A DNA stretch of 64,000 bases from Acidobacteriota bacterium. GTDB taxonomy: Bacteria > Acidobacteriota > Terriglobia > Terriglobales > Acidobacteriaceae. The notes beneath the pieces are model-generated. The model saw nothing but the letters and a program-made list of their open reading frames with translations, searched no databases and had not been told where the DNA came from. Shown one piece after another: positions 24,687 to 33,451 of this stretch. The first letter of the stretch is position 1; every line of letters begins with the position of its first letter. The DNA lies in contig JAJYVF010000028.1 in NCBI GenBank assembly GCA_021792135.1, forward strand, positions 1 through 64,000. Direction: 5' to 3'. Made by a program: the position numbers and the translations under genes.

Positions 24687-26414
24687 ATGGCTTCAGCACC
24701 TCTTCGACGCAAATCCAAAGGCCGAAAGCCAGCAGCGCAGAGCCGGCGATCCGTAAGCGCAGGCCACAGCTTTGCGGACAACGCCTCTGGCCCGCATCCG
24801 CAGACAGGATTCCTGGCGCAGGAGAGCGGATGGATTGTGTGGACCGCGGCTCTGGCCCTGGCTCTGGTCACGTTCGGGGTGTGGTCGCCCGCGCTGCATT
24901 TCGGCTTTGTCTATGACGACCACCTGCAGGTAGTGGCGAATCCGTGGATCCAGTCGTGGAGCTATCTGGGGCAACTGCTGCGACAGCCGCTGTGGGCGCA
25001 GCTGGGTGCTGAGCATGCTTCGCCCTATTACCGGCCGTTCTTTGCCTTTCTCCTGTTGACGGAGTACACGATCCTCGGAGCCAATCCGGCGCTGTGGCAT
25101 CTGGCGAGTGTCGCCCTGCACGTTCTGGTTGTGCTGGCGATCTTCGGATTTCTTCTGCTGCACTTCGGGCGCTGGCTTCCGGCGTTCTGCGGAGCCTGCG
25201 TCTTCGCCTGTTCGCCGGTGGCGGCGGAGGTGGTGAACTGGATCTCGGCCTTCGATGACGCTCTCTTCGCCCTGCTCATTCTGCTGGCGCTTTGCGCGGT
25301 GGCGGCGGGAGTGCGGAGCGAGGATGTGCGGCGGAGAGCCGTGCTTCGTTTCGTCTCGGCGGGATTGCTGGTGCTGGCAGTTCTGTCCAAGGAAACGGGC
25401 GTGGTGGGCATAGCGCTGGTGGCAGGCTATGAATGGCTCTTCGCGCCAGCGGGCAGACGAGGGCGCATGGTGCGCCAGTGGCCGCTTCTGATCCCGGCTG
25501 CTGTCCTTCTGGTGAGCCATCCATGGCCGCACGGATCAGGACGATCGCTCGCGCAGGCTGCTTCGGTGGTGCCCTATGCGGCGGCGCTGGCGCTGAAGAA
25601 ACTGGTGTGGCCGCTGCCGGTCAGCGAATTCTACGGCCTCTGGTTCGGGCAGCCGCACCCCGCAGGGTCGCTCGCGCTGCATGTTGCGGCACTGGCGATC
25701 ATGGCGGGCGTTCTGGTGTGGGCGGGGATGCGTTCGCGGTGGATCGCCTTCGCGGCATTGACGATCGTTCTGCCGCTGGGCGTGGCGTTTGTCGGGATTC
25801 GCTACTTTCGCGATTACGATCTCTTCCATGACCGGGATCTTTACCTGCCGCTGGCGGGAATCGCCATGCTGATCGCAGGGGGAGCGGCGCGCCTCGCAGT
25901 GAGGCCGAGGCTTATGGGCGCGGTCCTGGCAGGGCTGGCGCTGCTCGCAGCCGGGGAGGCGTGGCTGTCGCGCTCGGTGTCAAAGCAGTTTTCGAGCGAC
26001 GTATCCCTGTTCTCTCATGCCGTGGAGGTCGCGCCGCGGAATGTGCTGGCGCTGCAGCTGCTGGCCGAGGCGGAGCTGCGGATGGGAGACTGCGAGACGG
26101 CCATCGCCCATTACCGGCAGGCCGAGGTGCTGCGGCCGGATCTGTGGAAGGCCGTGTTCTTTCCGGGCGTGGCCGATGCGCGCTGCGGAAGGAACGCCGC
26201 GGCCGCCGCGGCTTTCGCGCGTGCCGCGGAAGTGCCCGGCGCGACGACGGAGCAGGCGGCGCTGGCATGGTATGAGCTGGGACGCGCGCGTCTTGCGCAG
26301 GGGGATGCTGGCGGGGCGCGGACGGCCCTGGAGCAGGCGGGCGAGCGCGATCCGGAGTCGCGCAAAATACGCAGCCTTCTTGCGCAGATCGGCGCTTCGG
26401 AGCAGGCTCGGTAG
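24687..26414 (+). CDS. Polytopic GT-C-like (TMTC-type) membrane protein with C-terminal TPRs
   Basis: About 575 residues. A basic N-terminus (RRKSKGRKP) is followed by about nine to ten hydrophobic helices up to residue about 440, then TPR-like helices (LLAEAELRMGDCETAIAHYRQAEVLRPD). Just after the first helix is FVYDDHLQVV, an acidic YDD loop like that of GT-C glycosyltransferases (TMTC/PMT type); YRPFF and VVNWISAFDDALFA are also typical of TMTC-like proteins. It may transfer a lipid-linked sugar to exported proteins; this is inference. The frame is open back to an ATG at 24606, so the start is uncertain. Confidence 0.7.
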   Translation: MASAPLRRKSKGRKPAAQSRRSVSAGHSFADNASGPHPQTGFLAQESGWIVWTAALALALVTFGVWSPALHFGFVYDDHLQVVANPWIQSWSYLGQLLRQPLWAQLGAEHASPYYRPFFAFLLLTEYTILGANPALWHLASVALHVLVVLAIFGFLLLHFGRWLPAFCGACVFACSPVAAEVVNWISAFDDALFALLILLALCAVAAGVRSEDVRRRAVLRFVSAGLLVLAVLSKETGVVGIALVAGYEWLFAPAGRRGRMVRQWPLLIPAAVLLVSHPWPHGSGRSLAQAASVVPYAAALALKKLVWPLPVSEFYGLWFGQPHPAGSLALHVAALAIMAGVLVWAGMRSRWIAFAALTIVLPLGVAFVGIRYFRDYDLFHDRDLYLPLAGIAMLIAGGAARLAVRPRLMGAVLAGLALLAAGEAWLSRSVSKQFSSDVSLFSHAVEVAPRNVLALQLLAEAELRMGDCETAIAHYRQAEVLRPDLWKAVFFPGVADARCGRNAAAAAAFARAAEVPGATTEQAALAWYELGRARLAQGDAGGARTALEQAGERDPESRKIRSLLAQIGASEQAR

Positions 26415-26467
26415 CGACCTGCGAGGACTTTTCGCGGGTTATGATGGTGTGCGCTGAGGAGGCGACC

Positions 26468-27343
26468 GTGAAGCTGCTGACCAAATTCAATATCGTGCTC
26501 ATCGTGGTGTTCGGGCTGGGGCTCTACCTCATCTCGAACAATGCTTACAACTTCCTTATGAGCAATGCGCGGCAGCAGGTGCTCCAGCAGGCGGAGCTGA
26601 TGTCGGCCAGCGCCACGGTGACCAAGGACTATACCGATCAGCAGGTGAGCCCGATCCTCGAGAAGACGCCGGAACACTACAATGACTTTCTGCCGCAGAC
26701 GATTCCCTTCTATGCAGCCAACGCGACGTTCCGGCTGCTGCGCAAACAGTATCCGGACTACACCATTCGCGAAGCTGCGCTGAATCCGACCAATCTCGAT
26801 GACCGGGCTACGGAATGGGAAGCCGACCTGATCAACTATTTCCGCAACAATCCCATGCAGAAGGAGCATGTCGGACAGCGCAATACGCCCATCGGCCCCG
26901 TGCTCTACGTTGCCTACCCCATTGTGGCCCAGGCCGGATGCATGACCTGCCACAGCGAGGTTTCGCTGGCGCCCAGGGCCATGGTCCGCCGCTATGGGCG
27001 CGATCATGGATTCGGCTGGAATCCGAATGAGATTGTGGCAGCGCAGATTGTCTCGGTTCCCATGTCGGTGCCGGTGATGATGGCGAAGAAGGGCTTTCGC
27101 GAGCTGCTGATCGGACTGGGCGCGATCTTCCTGCTGACGATCGTGCTGATCGACGTCGCCATGTATCTGATCGTGATCCGGCCGCTGCGGCGGGTCTCGA
27201 AGAACGCCGATGTGATTAGCAAGGGCGAGATCGATATGCCTCCGCTGGAGGTGAAGGGCAGGGATGAAATCGCCGAGGTGACGGCCTCCTTCAACCGCAT
27301 GCATACGAGCCTGGTGAAGGCCTTCGAGATGCTGAACAGCTGA
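26468..27343 (+). CDS. DUF3365 c-type heme sensor with HAMP domain
   Basis: 291 residues. The N-terminal membrane helix (LLTKFNIVLIVVFGLGLYLI) anchors a periplasmic DUF3365 (Tll0287-like) domain with one heme c site, CMTCH (158-162), preceded by VLYVAYPIVAQAG. A second helix (LLIGLGAIFLLTIVLIDVAMYLIV) leads to a cytoplasmic HAMP module (RPLRRVSKNADVISKGEIDMPPLEV). There is no kinase, cyclase or methyl-accepting domain after the HAMP, so any output must use a partner. The GTG start has GAGGAGG 5 bases upstream, better than the ATG at 26441. A role as redox or gas sensor is inferred. Confidence 0.8.
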   Translation: MKLLTKFNIVLIVVFGLGLYLISNNAYNFLMSNARQQVLQQAELMSASATVTKDYTDQQVSPILEKTPEHYNDFLPQTIPFYAANATFRLLRKQYPDYTIREAALNPTNLDDRATEWEADLINYFRNNPMQKEHVGQRNTPIGPVLYVAYPIVAQAGCMTCHSEVSLAPRAMVRRYGRDHGFGWNPNEIVAAQIVSVPMSVPVMMAKKGFRELLIGLGAIFLLTIVLIDVAMYLIVIRPLRRVSKNADVISKGEIDMPPLEVKGRDEIAEVTASFNRMHTSLVKAFEMLNS

Positions 27344-27397
27344 GCGCGGCGACGCGGGTTCGGGGCTTCGCCCGGCTGCGGGTCCTGTTTGCGGGGC

Positions 27398-28003
27398 CTA
27401 TGGTTTCAGGAGGTAACGGCGGCCGACGATCTCGTAGCGCCCGGAGAGCACGCGGGCGATGGCTTCGCTGTAGGCGATGTGCTCCTGCGCGAGAATGCGC
27501 GCGGCCAGGGTAGGAGCGTCGTCGCCTTCGAGAACCGGCACGGCTTTCTGGAGGATGATCACGCCGTGGTCGAGCTGCTCGTCGACGAAGTGGACGCTGC
27601 AGCCGGAGACCTGGACACCATATTCGAAGGCCTGAAGCTGGGCGTCGAGCCCCGGGAATGCAGGTAGCAAAGAAGGATGGATGTTGAGAATGCGCTGCGG
27701 GAAGGCCTGCACGAAACCAGGCGAAAGCAGGCGCATGTAGCCGGCGAGGCAGACGAGATCCACGTGATGCTGGCGCAGGCAGGCGATGATTTCGGCATCA
27801 TGCTCGGCGCGCTTGCGGCCCCGCGCCTCGATGGCGACGGCGTTGAGGCCGCGCGCGCGCGCAGCGGCGAGGCCAGAGGCATCGGCGAGGTTGGAGACGA
27901 CGGCGGCGATTTCGCAGCCCCGCAGCCTGCCGGAGGCGATGCTGTCAGCGATGGCGAGAAAGTTGGAGCCGCGCCCGGAGAGCAGAATCCCCAGCTTGTG
28001 CAT
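27398..28003 (-). CDS. purN: Phosphoribosylglycinamide formyltransferase (GART)
   Basis: 201 residues; transfers the formyl group of 10-formyl-THF to GAR, step 3 of purine synthesis. Typical segments are ILLSGRGSNFLAI near the N-terminus, CLAGYMRLLSPGFV, and ILNIHPSLLPAFPG with the catalytic Asn/His pair. The C-terminus SGCSVHFVDEQLDHGVII completes the site with Asp. Its ATG overlaps the purM stop by one base (TGATG), so purM and purN are coupled. Confidence 0.95.
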   Translation of the reverse strand: MHKLGILLSGRGSNFLAIADSIASGRLRGCEIAAVVSNLADASGLAAARARGLNAVAIEARGRKRAEHDAEIIACLRQHHVDLVCLAGYMRLLSPGFVQAFPQRILNIHPSLLPAFPGLDAQLQAFEYGVQVSGCSVHFVDEQLDHGVIILQKAVPVLEGDDAPTLAARILAQEHIAYSEAIARVLSGRYEIVGRRYLLKP

Positions 28004-29076
28004 CAGGCGTAGGCGACCTTGTGCTCGCCTTTGACGATGCGACCGATGACATAGCTCTTTTCGCCGGCGCGGTCGAGCATCGATTTGCAGCGCTTGAAGC
28101 GCTCGGCCGGCACAACGGCAATCAGACCGATGCCCATATTGAAGGTGCGCAGCATCTCGTCCTGCTGAACATTGCCGAGCTGCTGGAGGTGCTCGAAGAT
28201 GGGCAGCACCGGCCAGCTTCCCAGCTCTACGTGCGCGGAGACGCCTTTGGGCAGGATGCGCGGGAGATTCTCCGTGATACCGCCGCCGGTGATGTGGGCC
28301 ATGCCCGCAGCGTAGTCGCCGGCGATGATCTTCCTGATGACGCTGAGATAGCTGCGGTGGGTCTTCATGAGGGCGGCACCGGCCTTCTCCTTCAGCTCGT
28401 TCACGTACTGCTCGGGCTTGTAGCCGGCGATGTCGAAGAAGAGGCGGCGGGCCAGCGAGTAGCCGTTGGTATGCAGGCCTGTGGACGGAAAGCCCAGAAG
28501 AATGTCGCCGGGGCGGATCCTGGCTCCCGTGATGAGCTTCGCGCGCTCGACGACGCCGACGATGAAGCCCGCGAGGTCGTACTCGCCTTCCTGGTAGAAG
28601 CCGGGCATCTGCGCCGTCTCGCCGCCAATCAGCGCGCAGCCGTTGGCGCGGCAGGCTTCGGAGAGGCCGGAGACCACCTTCTCGGCGACCTCGGGATCGA
28701 GGCTTCCGGTGGCGAGGTAATCGAGGAAGAAGAGTGGAGTGGCGCCCTGCACACCGATGTCGTTGACGCAGTGGTTGACGAGGTCGGCGCCTACGGTGTG
28801 GTGAATGCCGAGCTGGAAGGCCAGCTTGAGCTTGGTGCCGACGCCGTCGGCGCTGGAAACCAGAACCGGGTCCTCGTATTTGCCGTCGAGGCGGTAGAGG
28901 CTGCCGAAGCCGCCGATTTCGCCGAGAACGTTACGGTTGAAGGTGCGCTGGGCGAGGTACTTGATGCGCTGCTTGGCGCGATCGCCGGCGGAAATATCGA
29001 CGCCGGCCTCGGCATAGGTCGCGGACGCCGTCGCGGCTTTTCGGGGGACCGAGGAGTTGGCATCAGCAGCAGGCAA
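28003..29076 (-). CDS. purM: Phosphoribosylformylglycinamidine cyclo-ligase (AIR synthetase)
   Basis: 357 residues; ATP-dependent ring closure of FGAM to AIR, step 5 of purine synthesis. Characteristic segments are TYAEAGVDISAGD, LVSSADGVGTKLKLAF, VNHCVNDIGVQGA, GCALIGGETAQMPGFY and HITGGGITENLPR. The reading frame begins at a TTG (29076), with no ATG available before the conserved AGVDI; a weak GGCGGA-like site lies upstream. Coupled to purN. Confidence 0.95.
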   Translation of the reverse strand: MPAADANSSVPRKAATASATYAEAGVDISAGDRAKQRIKYLAQRTFNRNVLGEIGGFGSLYRLDGKYEDPVLVSSADGVGTKLKLAFQLGIHHTVGADLVNHCVNDIGVQGATPLFFLDYLATGSLDPEVAEKVVSGLSEACRANGCALIGGETAQMPGFYQEGEYDLAGFIVGVVERAKLITGARIRPGDILLGFPSTGLHTNGYSLARRLFFDIAGYKPEQYVNELKEKAGAALMKTHRSYLSVIRKIIAGDYAAGMAHITGGGITENLPRILPKGVSAHVELGSWPVLPIFEHLQQLGNVQQDEMLRTFNMGIGLIAVVPAERFKRCKSMLDRAGEKSYVIGRIVKGEHKVAYA

Positions 29077-29193
29077 TGGGAATTCCGCCGGAATGGTATT
29101 GGACCAGGAGGAGCCTAGTTTAACCGGTATGGCTGTGGCTTTTCGGGAGAATCCCGGAAAACGGAACCGGGGCCGGTTACCGGGGGAACGTAC

Positions 29194-29220
29194 GGGTCAC
29201 GCATCGCGGACGCGTGACCC
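29194..29220 (-). terminator. Hairpin downstream of rplT
   Basis: A 9-bp perfect inverted repeat (GGGTCACGC with GCGTGACCC) around a 9-base loop, 14 bases after the rplT stop on the minus strand. No T-tract follows. It is probably a terminator or 3'-end stabiliser for the rpmI-rplT transcript. Confidence 0.45.
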
Positions 29221-29234
29221 CGGTGCGGGCGGTC

Positions 29235-29603
29235 TCAGGCTGCGGTCGCGCTGAGGGCGGCTTTGGCCTGTCCGACGAGCGCAGTGAAGGCGGCTGCGTC
29301 GTTTACGGCGATATCGGCCAGGATCTTGCGGTCGAGCTCGATGCCGGCTTTCTTCAGGCCGTTGATGAGCTGCGAGTAGGCGATGCCGTTGGCCTTGGCG
29401 GCGGCGTTGATGCGCACGATCCACAGGGAGCGGAACTGGCGCTTCTTGCCTTTGCGGCCGCTGTAGGCGAATTTAAGTCCGCGCTCGACGGCTTCCTGGG
29501 CGGCCTGGTAGAGCTTAGATTTGGTGAGGAAGTAGCCGCTCGCCCTTTTCAGGATTTTCTTGCGGCGGTCGCTGCGTTTGGTTCCACGTTTTACACGCGG
29601 CAT
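29235..29603 (-). CDS. rplT: 50S ribosomal protein L20
   Basis: 122 residues; early-assembly protein of the large subunit. Conserved N-terminus [19 protein letters not shown], then [25 protein letters not shown] and a globular C-terminal RNA-binding domain ([29 protein letters not shown]). It lies 120 bases downstream of rpmI on the same strand, the usual rpmI-rplT order. infC, often the first gene of this operon, is not adjacent here; rpmA and rplU precede instead. Confidence 0.97.
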   Translation of the reverse strand: MPRVKRGTKRSDRRKKILKRASGYFLTKSKLYQAAQEAVERGLKFAYSGRKGKKRQFRSLWIVRINAAAKANGIAYSQLINGLKKAGIELDRKILADIAVNDAAAFTALVGQAKAALSATAA

Positions 29604-29723
29604 GGGTGTTCTCCTTGGGGTTATGGTTCAGCGGCTGGAGGCGGGAAGAACCTCTTCACACGCTATGCTGGCCTGTCCACTCCTCCGCATGCGCGGAGGG
29701 GAGCCCCGAAAGGCCCGGAAAGA

Positions 29724-29921
29724 TCAGGCGTAAGGAATCATGCGGGCCACCTTCGCGTGGTCGGCGTCGGAAACCCGGGCGCTGTGAGCCAGCTTGCGCT
29801 TGGTTTTCGTCTCCTTCGACGTGAGGATGTGGCGCATTTTGGACTGGCCGCGCAAAAACTTGCCGGTGCCGGTCTTTTTGAAGCGCTTGGCCGCGCCCCG
29901 ATGGGTCTTGAGTTTGGGCAT
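29724..29921 (-). CDS. rpmI: 50S ribosomal protein L35
   Basis: 65 residues; [21 protein letters not shown] is the standard L35 N-terminus, and the basic middle ([16 protein letters not shown]) fits too. The frame extends upstream to 30098, but the ATG at 29921 gives the exact family length. It is followed by rplT, which in many bacteria represses this pair; no L20-leader structure was identified in the 91 bases upstream. Confidence 0.96.
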   Translation of the reverse strand: MPKLKTHRGAAKRFKKTGTGKFLRGQSKMRHILTSKETKTKRKLAHSARVSDADHAKVARMIPYA

Positions 29922-30012
29922 GGTGTCCTGCTTAAAGGCGTCGTTACAGCGGTTGTCGGTATAGAACGGCCAGGGAGGAGCGTCCCACGGCGGCTCAAAG
30001 CTTGCGGAGCTG

Positions 30013-30276
30013 TTACTCTGCCGCGACCGGCTCGACCGCCACGAACCGGCCGGTGCGGCCGCGGTCGATGAAGCGGACCCGGCCGTCGGTTTTGGCAAAA
30101 AGCGTGTCGTCGCTGCCGCGCCCGACGTTGAGGCCGGGCTTGAGCTTCGTGCCGCGCTGGCGAACGATGATGGAGCCGCCGGTGACAGTCTGTCCGGCGA
30201 ACACCTTGACGCCGAGCCGCTGCGCGTTGGAGTCGCGGCCGTTTTTCGAGCTTCCCAATCCTTTTTTATGTGCCAT
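30013..30276 (-). CDS. rpmA: 50S ribosomal protein L27
   Basis: 87 residues; contacts the peptidyl-transferase centre. The N-terminus [24 protein letters not shown] is typical and lacks the cleaved Firmicute extension. The core [16 protein letters not shown] follows. It lies 64 bases downstream of rplU and upstream of rpmI-rplT, so the four ribosomal genes may form one transcript. Confidence 0.97.
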   Translation of the reverse strand: MAHKKGLGSSKNGRDSNAQRLGVKVFAGQTVTGGSIIVRQRGTKLKPGLNVGRGSDDTLFAKTDGRVRFIDRGRTGRFVAVEPVAAE

Positions 30277-30340
30277 GATTCAGTTCCTGAACTCGTTCTG
30301 TTCCTGCAGTCCGCCGGAGCGGATCAAAAGTCTGTGCCGG

Positions 30341-30664
30341 TCAGGCCGTGTAGCTGTTGCCGTCCACCTGGATCTCGCGGATACGCACCTGGGTGAAACC
30401 CTGGCGGTGGCCCTGCAGCTTCTTGTATTGCTTCTTGCGCTTGAAGTGGAAGACGAGAATCTTGTCGCCGCGCCCCTCGCCCACGACGGTGCCGAGGACT
30501 TTAGCCGACTGCGGCCTGGCCAGCAGGCCGGATTCGCCCGAGAAGGCCAGGACATCGGCAAACTCGACGGAGCCATCCTCCTGGGCGCTGAGGCTTTCCA
30601 CCCTGACCACATCGCCGGGAGCGACCCGGTACTGCTTTCCACCAGTGCGAATAACGGCGTACAT
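30341..30664 (-). CDS. rplU: 50S ribosomal protein L21
   Basis: 107 residues; MYAVIRTGGKQYRVAPGDVVRVE is the standard start, and FHFKRKKQYKKLQGHRQGFTQVRI is the conserved rRNA-binding C-terminus. The ATG at 30664 is chosen over the long upstream extension for family length. The 288 bases between this start and queC hold the divergent promoters; no ribosomal-leader structure could be confirmed by eye. Confidence 0.97.
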   Translation of the reverse strand: MYAVIRTGGKQYRVAPGDVVRVESLSAQEDGSVEFADVLAFSGESGLLARPQSAKVLGTVVGEGRGDKILVFHFKRKKQYKKLQGHRQGFTQVRIREIQVDGNSYTA

Positions 30665-30938
30665 AATCCCTCCGGCGCCCGCAGGCAAAAGCCGGGCACG
30701 CAAACCTGAACTTAAGCTGGGCGGATACCTTGCGATGGCCCCGGAGACACACGGGGCGGGCAGAGTCGCCAAACCAATCCAGTGTATCGGGATGGCCAGT
30801 GGCTGGTCAACCGCGGGCAGGCCGGGGCAGGGCCCCACGCGGGTGCATTCCGGCCGGACTCGTCCCGCAATCGGGTGCGGAAGGCAAGCTCGATGACTTT
30901 TGTGCGGTGACCCCCGATCCGGTGCCATCCTGTCGCGT

Positions 30939-30944
30939 TACCAT
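30939..30944 (+). promoter_or_regulatory. Candidate -10 box of queC
   Basis: TACCAT ends 8 bases before the queC ATG at 30953, predicting a leader of only 0-2 bases. An AAAGG lies between but is 3 bases from the ATG, too close to act as an efficient ribosome binding site. Confidence 0.4.
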
Positions 30945-30952
30945 AAAGGCTC

Positions 30953-31705
30953 ATGCAGCCGGTCCGCGAGCGCGCTGTGGTCTGCCTCTCCGGAGGCATG
31001 GATTCCTGCGTCTGCGCGGCTCTGGCGGCACGCGACTATGATGCCTTTGCCCTGCACTGTAGCTATGGGCAGCGGACGGAGGAGCGCGAGCTGCGGTCGG
31101 CGCGGGCTGTCGCCGAAGCCCTTGGATTTCAGGAGTTTCTGCACTTGCGGCTGGACATTTTCCGGCGCATCGGCGGTTCGGCGCTGACCGATGCGCACAT
31201 CGAAGTGCCTGCGGCGGGTGCGGAGATCGGAGCGCAGATCCCGGTGACCTATGTGCCATTCCGGAATGCGCATTTTTTGTCGGCGGCGGTGAGCTGGGCC
31301 GAAGTGCTGGGAGCGAAAGCCGTCCTGATCGGGGCGGTGGAGCAGGACAGCTCCGGCTATCCGGACTGCCGGCCGGCGTATTACGAAGCTTTCCAGGGGC
31401 TGATTCGGGCGGGGACGCGGGAGGGCGACATCGTTGTGAGGACGCCGCTCATCCATATGCAGAAGAAGGAGATCGTTGCGCTCGGCCTTGAAGTCGGCGC
31501 GCCTCTGGAGTTAACGTGGTCATGCTATTCGGGCTCGGAGCTGGCGTGCGGCGTGTGCGAGAGCTGCGTATTGCGTCTTCGCGCCTTCGAACAGGCAGGA
31601 ATCAGGGATCCGATCCGCTACGCGACGCAGCCGGACCTGGGAACAGAAGCCGGGATGGAATTTTACGAGCGCGCGGTGCTGGGTGGAGAGCCGCGCCATC
31701 CATAG
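30953..31705 (+). CDS. queC: 7-cyano-7-deazaguanine synthase
   Basis: 250 residues; ATP-dependent conversion of carboxy-deazaguanine to preQ0 on the queuosine path. The PP-loop is LSGGMDSCVCAAL, followed by HCSYGQRTEERE. The zinc-binding cysteines are in the C-terminal segment CYSGSELACGVCESCVLR. No other queuosine genes are adjacent. It is divergent from rplU and followed 13 bases later by a TPR protein gene, so co-transcription is possible. Confidence 0.95.
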   Translation: MQPVRERAVVCLSGGMDSCVCAALAARDYDAFALHCSYGQRTEERELRSARAVAEALGFQEFLHLRLDIFRRIGGSALTDAHIEVPAAGAEIGAQIPVTYVPFRNAHFLSAAVSWAEVLGAKAVLIGAVEQDSSGYPDCRPAYYEAFQGLIRAGTREGDIVVRTPLIHMQKKEIVALGLEVGAPLELTWSCYSGSELACGVCESCVLRLRAFEQAGIRDPIRYATQPDLGTEAGMEFYERAVLGGEPRHP

Positions 31706-31718
31706 GAGAGGAAAGCAT

Positions 31719-32891
31719 ATGTTAAGGAAACGTCTTTGGCCCCGCTTCGCGCTGGCCACACTGATTGCCGCCGCGTTGCCGCTGGCGGTCCTGACTGCGG
31801 CAGCCCAGGCAAGCAAACCCGCTGCCGCCCAGGCAAGCCCTGCTGCAGCGGCCGCAACGGGACAGATTCACGGCCAGGTGATCGATCCGACCGGGGCTCC
31901 GGTCGGCGGCGGTGGCACCGTCTCGATGTATCTGAACGGTTTGGCCTCAGCTACATCGACGCCCAAGTACGAGCTCTCTGTGGACGCAGACGGAAGCTTC
32001 AAGGGGGACAAAATCGCGGTCGGTTCGTACACGCTCACCTACCGCGCCGCGAATACGCCGAAGGGACAGGTGGTGGATCAGATCGACGGTGTGAAGGTCG
32101 TAGCGGGACAGGACACCGCACAGAACTTCGACATGACGCGCGCAGAGTACATGTCGAAGCTGACGCCCGAAGAGCGCAAGACGATCGAAGAGACGAAGAA
32201 GAAGAACGAAGGCATTCTGAAGGAGAATGCACAGATCAAGAATCTGAATGCCGACCTGGCGAAGGCGCGGCAGGACGACAGGAGCCAGAACTTCCAGGAC
32301 GCCGCGGCGCTGATGCAGAAGGACGTCGCTGTGAAGCCCGATGCGGCCGTGCTGTGGGTGGAACTGGGCATGGCACAGCGGGGGCTGAAGCAGTGGGCTG
32401 ACGCGTCAACGTCGCTGCAGAAGGGGATTGAACTGGACGCGGCGAGCAAGAAACCCAATCCCGGTCTCGAAGGCGCGGCCAACGATGCCCTGGGCGAGTG
32501 CCTTGCTGCGCAGGGAAAGATTCCTGAATCGCAGGCTGCTTACGACGCTGCCGCGAAGATCAATCCCCCTGGAGCGGGCATGTACTACCAGAATGAGACG
32601 ATCGTGATGGCGCGTAGCGGTCAGACGGATGCCACGGTGGCGGCGGCCGACAAGGCCATTGCCGCCGACCCGAACCGTCCGATTCCCTACTACCTGAAGG
32701 GGCAGGCGCTGGTCAGCAAGGCAACCATGGATCCCAAGACGCAGAGGATCGTGGCTCCGCCGGGATGCCAGGAGGCTTACCAGAAATATCTGCAACTGGA
32801 CCCGAACGGGCAGTTTTCCGGCGATGCCAAGCAGATTCTGGCGCAGCTGACCAGCAGCCAGCCGACCAGCTACAAGGCGAAGAAGCACTAA
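31719..32891 (+). CDS. Exported TPR protein with an N-terminal carboxypeptidase-regulatory-like domain
   Basis: 390 residues with a signal peptide (FALATLIAAALPLAVLTAAAQA). An Ala/Gln-rich stretch precedes a beta domain (GQIHGQVIDPTGAPVGGGGTV, then GSFKGDKIAVGSYTLTY) like carboxypeptidase-regulatory domains. A charged helical linker (TPEERKTIEETKKKNEGILK) and about four TPR units follow (AVLWVELGMAQRGLKQWADA, ALGECLAAQGKIPESQAAY). It is probably periplasmic and protein-binding. AGGAGAGG (31704-31711) sits 7 bases before the ATG. A strong terminator follows the stop, with a group IIC intron inserted just after it. Confidence 0.82.
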   Translation: MLRKRLWPRFALATLIAAALPLAVLTAAAQASKPAAAQASPAAAAATGQIHGQVIDPTGAPVGGGGTVSMYLNGLASATSTPKYELSVDADGSFKGDKIAVGSYTLTYRAANTPKGQVVDQIDGVKVVAGQDTAQNFDMTRAEYMSKLTPEERKTIEETKKKNEGILKENAQIKNLNADLAKARQDDRSQNFQDAAALMQKDVAVKPDAAVLWVELGMAQRGLKQWADASTSLQKGIELDAASKKPNPGLEGAANDALGECLAAQGKIPESQAAYDAAAKINPPGAGMYYQNETIVMARSGQTDATVAAADKAIAADPNRPIPYYLKGQALVSKATMDPKTQRIVAPPGCQEAYQKYLQLDPNGQFSGDAKQILAQLTSSQPTSYKAKKH

Positions 32892-32913
32892 GTCACGAAG
32901 ACAACAACGGGAG

Positions 32914-32942
32914 GAGCGCCGTCGAGAGCGGCGCTCTTTCTT
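32914..32942 (+). terminator. Rho-independent terminator of the TPR gene; group IIC insertion target
   Basis: An 8-bp perfect stem (GAGCGCCG at 32914-32921 with CGGCGCTC at 32929-32936) with a 7-base loop is followed by TTTCTT (32937-32942). It starts 22 bases after the TPR stop codon. The intron 5' end (GTGCAC) begins at the very next base, as expected for group IIC introns, which insert behind terminator stems. Confidence 0.85.
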
Positions 32943-33206
32943 GTGCACGCCCTGCATGAATGAGAGCTTGGAGGTGAGAGTCCTCTTCACATCCTGATGG
33001 GGAGAAGGGATGGCGAAGTGCAAGGGCGTCACCGCGAGGTGGGGTCCGAAGGAAGCGTGGAGCAAAGACGCGAGCCGACGGACAAGAACCGGATAGAAGG
33101 CCTGCGGCGCCGGACGAGCGGGCAACTGATCGCGAAGTCCACAACAATCAAGGGCGCTGGTGGTAAATTCAGCGGTTGCGCGTTGAAGGCGGTCGTTCTT
33201 ATCACG

Positions 33207-33437
33207 GGAGGATGGCTGCGGCGCAGCCTGCGGGCAGTGATCTGGAAGCAATGGAAAGGTGGAACGGTGCGGTACCGGAAGCTATGCGAACGAGGGGTCA
33301 GGAGAGATCTGGCGGCGCACTCTGCCGGAAACTCCCGTAAACCATGGCGTATAGCCAACAGCCCCGCAATGACTGCAGCGTTTCCTATGGCCTACTTCGA
33401 CTCGCGCGGTCTTCCGCGGATGTTGATCGCGACTTAG
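33207..33437 (+). pseudogene. 3' fragment of the group II intron reverse transcriptase/maturase
   Basis: About 76 codons plus stop. The reading GGWLRRSLRAVIWKQWK, then RYRKLCERGV, then AGNSRKPWRIANSP, then AYFDSRGLP is the conserved C-terminal maturase (GIIM) end of IIC-type intron proteins. Nothing resembling the RT domains precedes it; the upstream in-frame codons come from the RNA part of the intron. No start codon belongs to it, so it is not expected to give a working protein. Confidence 0.85.
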
Positions 33438-33451
33438 CCCAATCCTCCGAA

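Noticed and set aside
30665-30952. Ribosomal-protein leader or preQ1 riboswitch between rplU and queC
   Set aside because: No conserved riboswitch core or leader consensus could be identified by eye; queC appears to have almost no leader.
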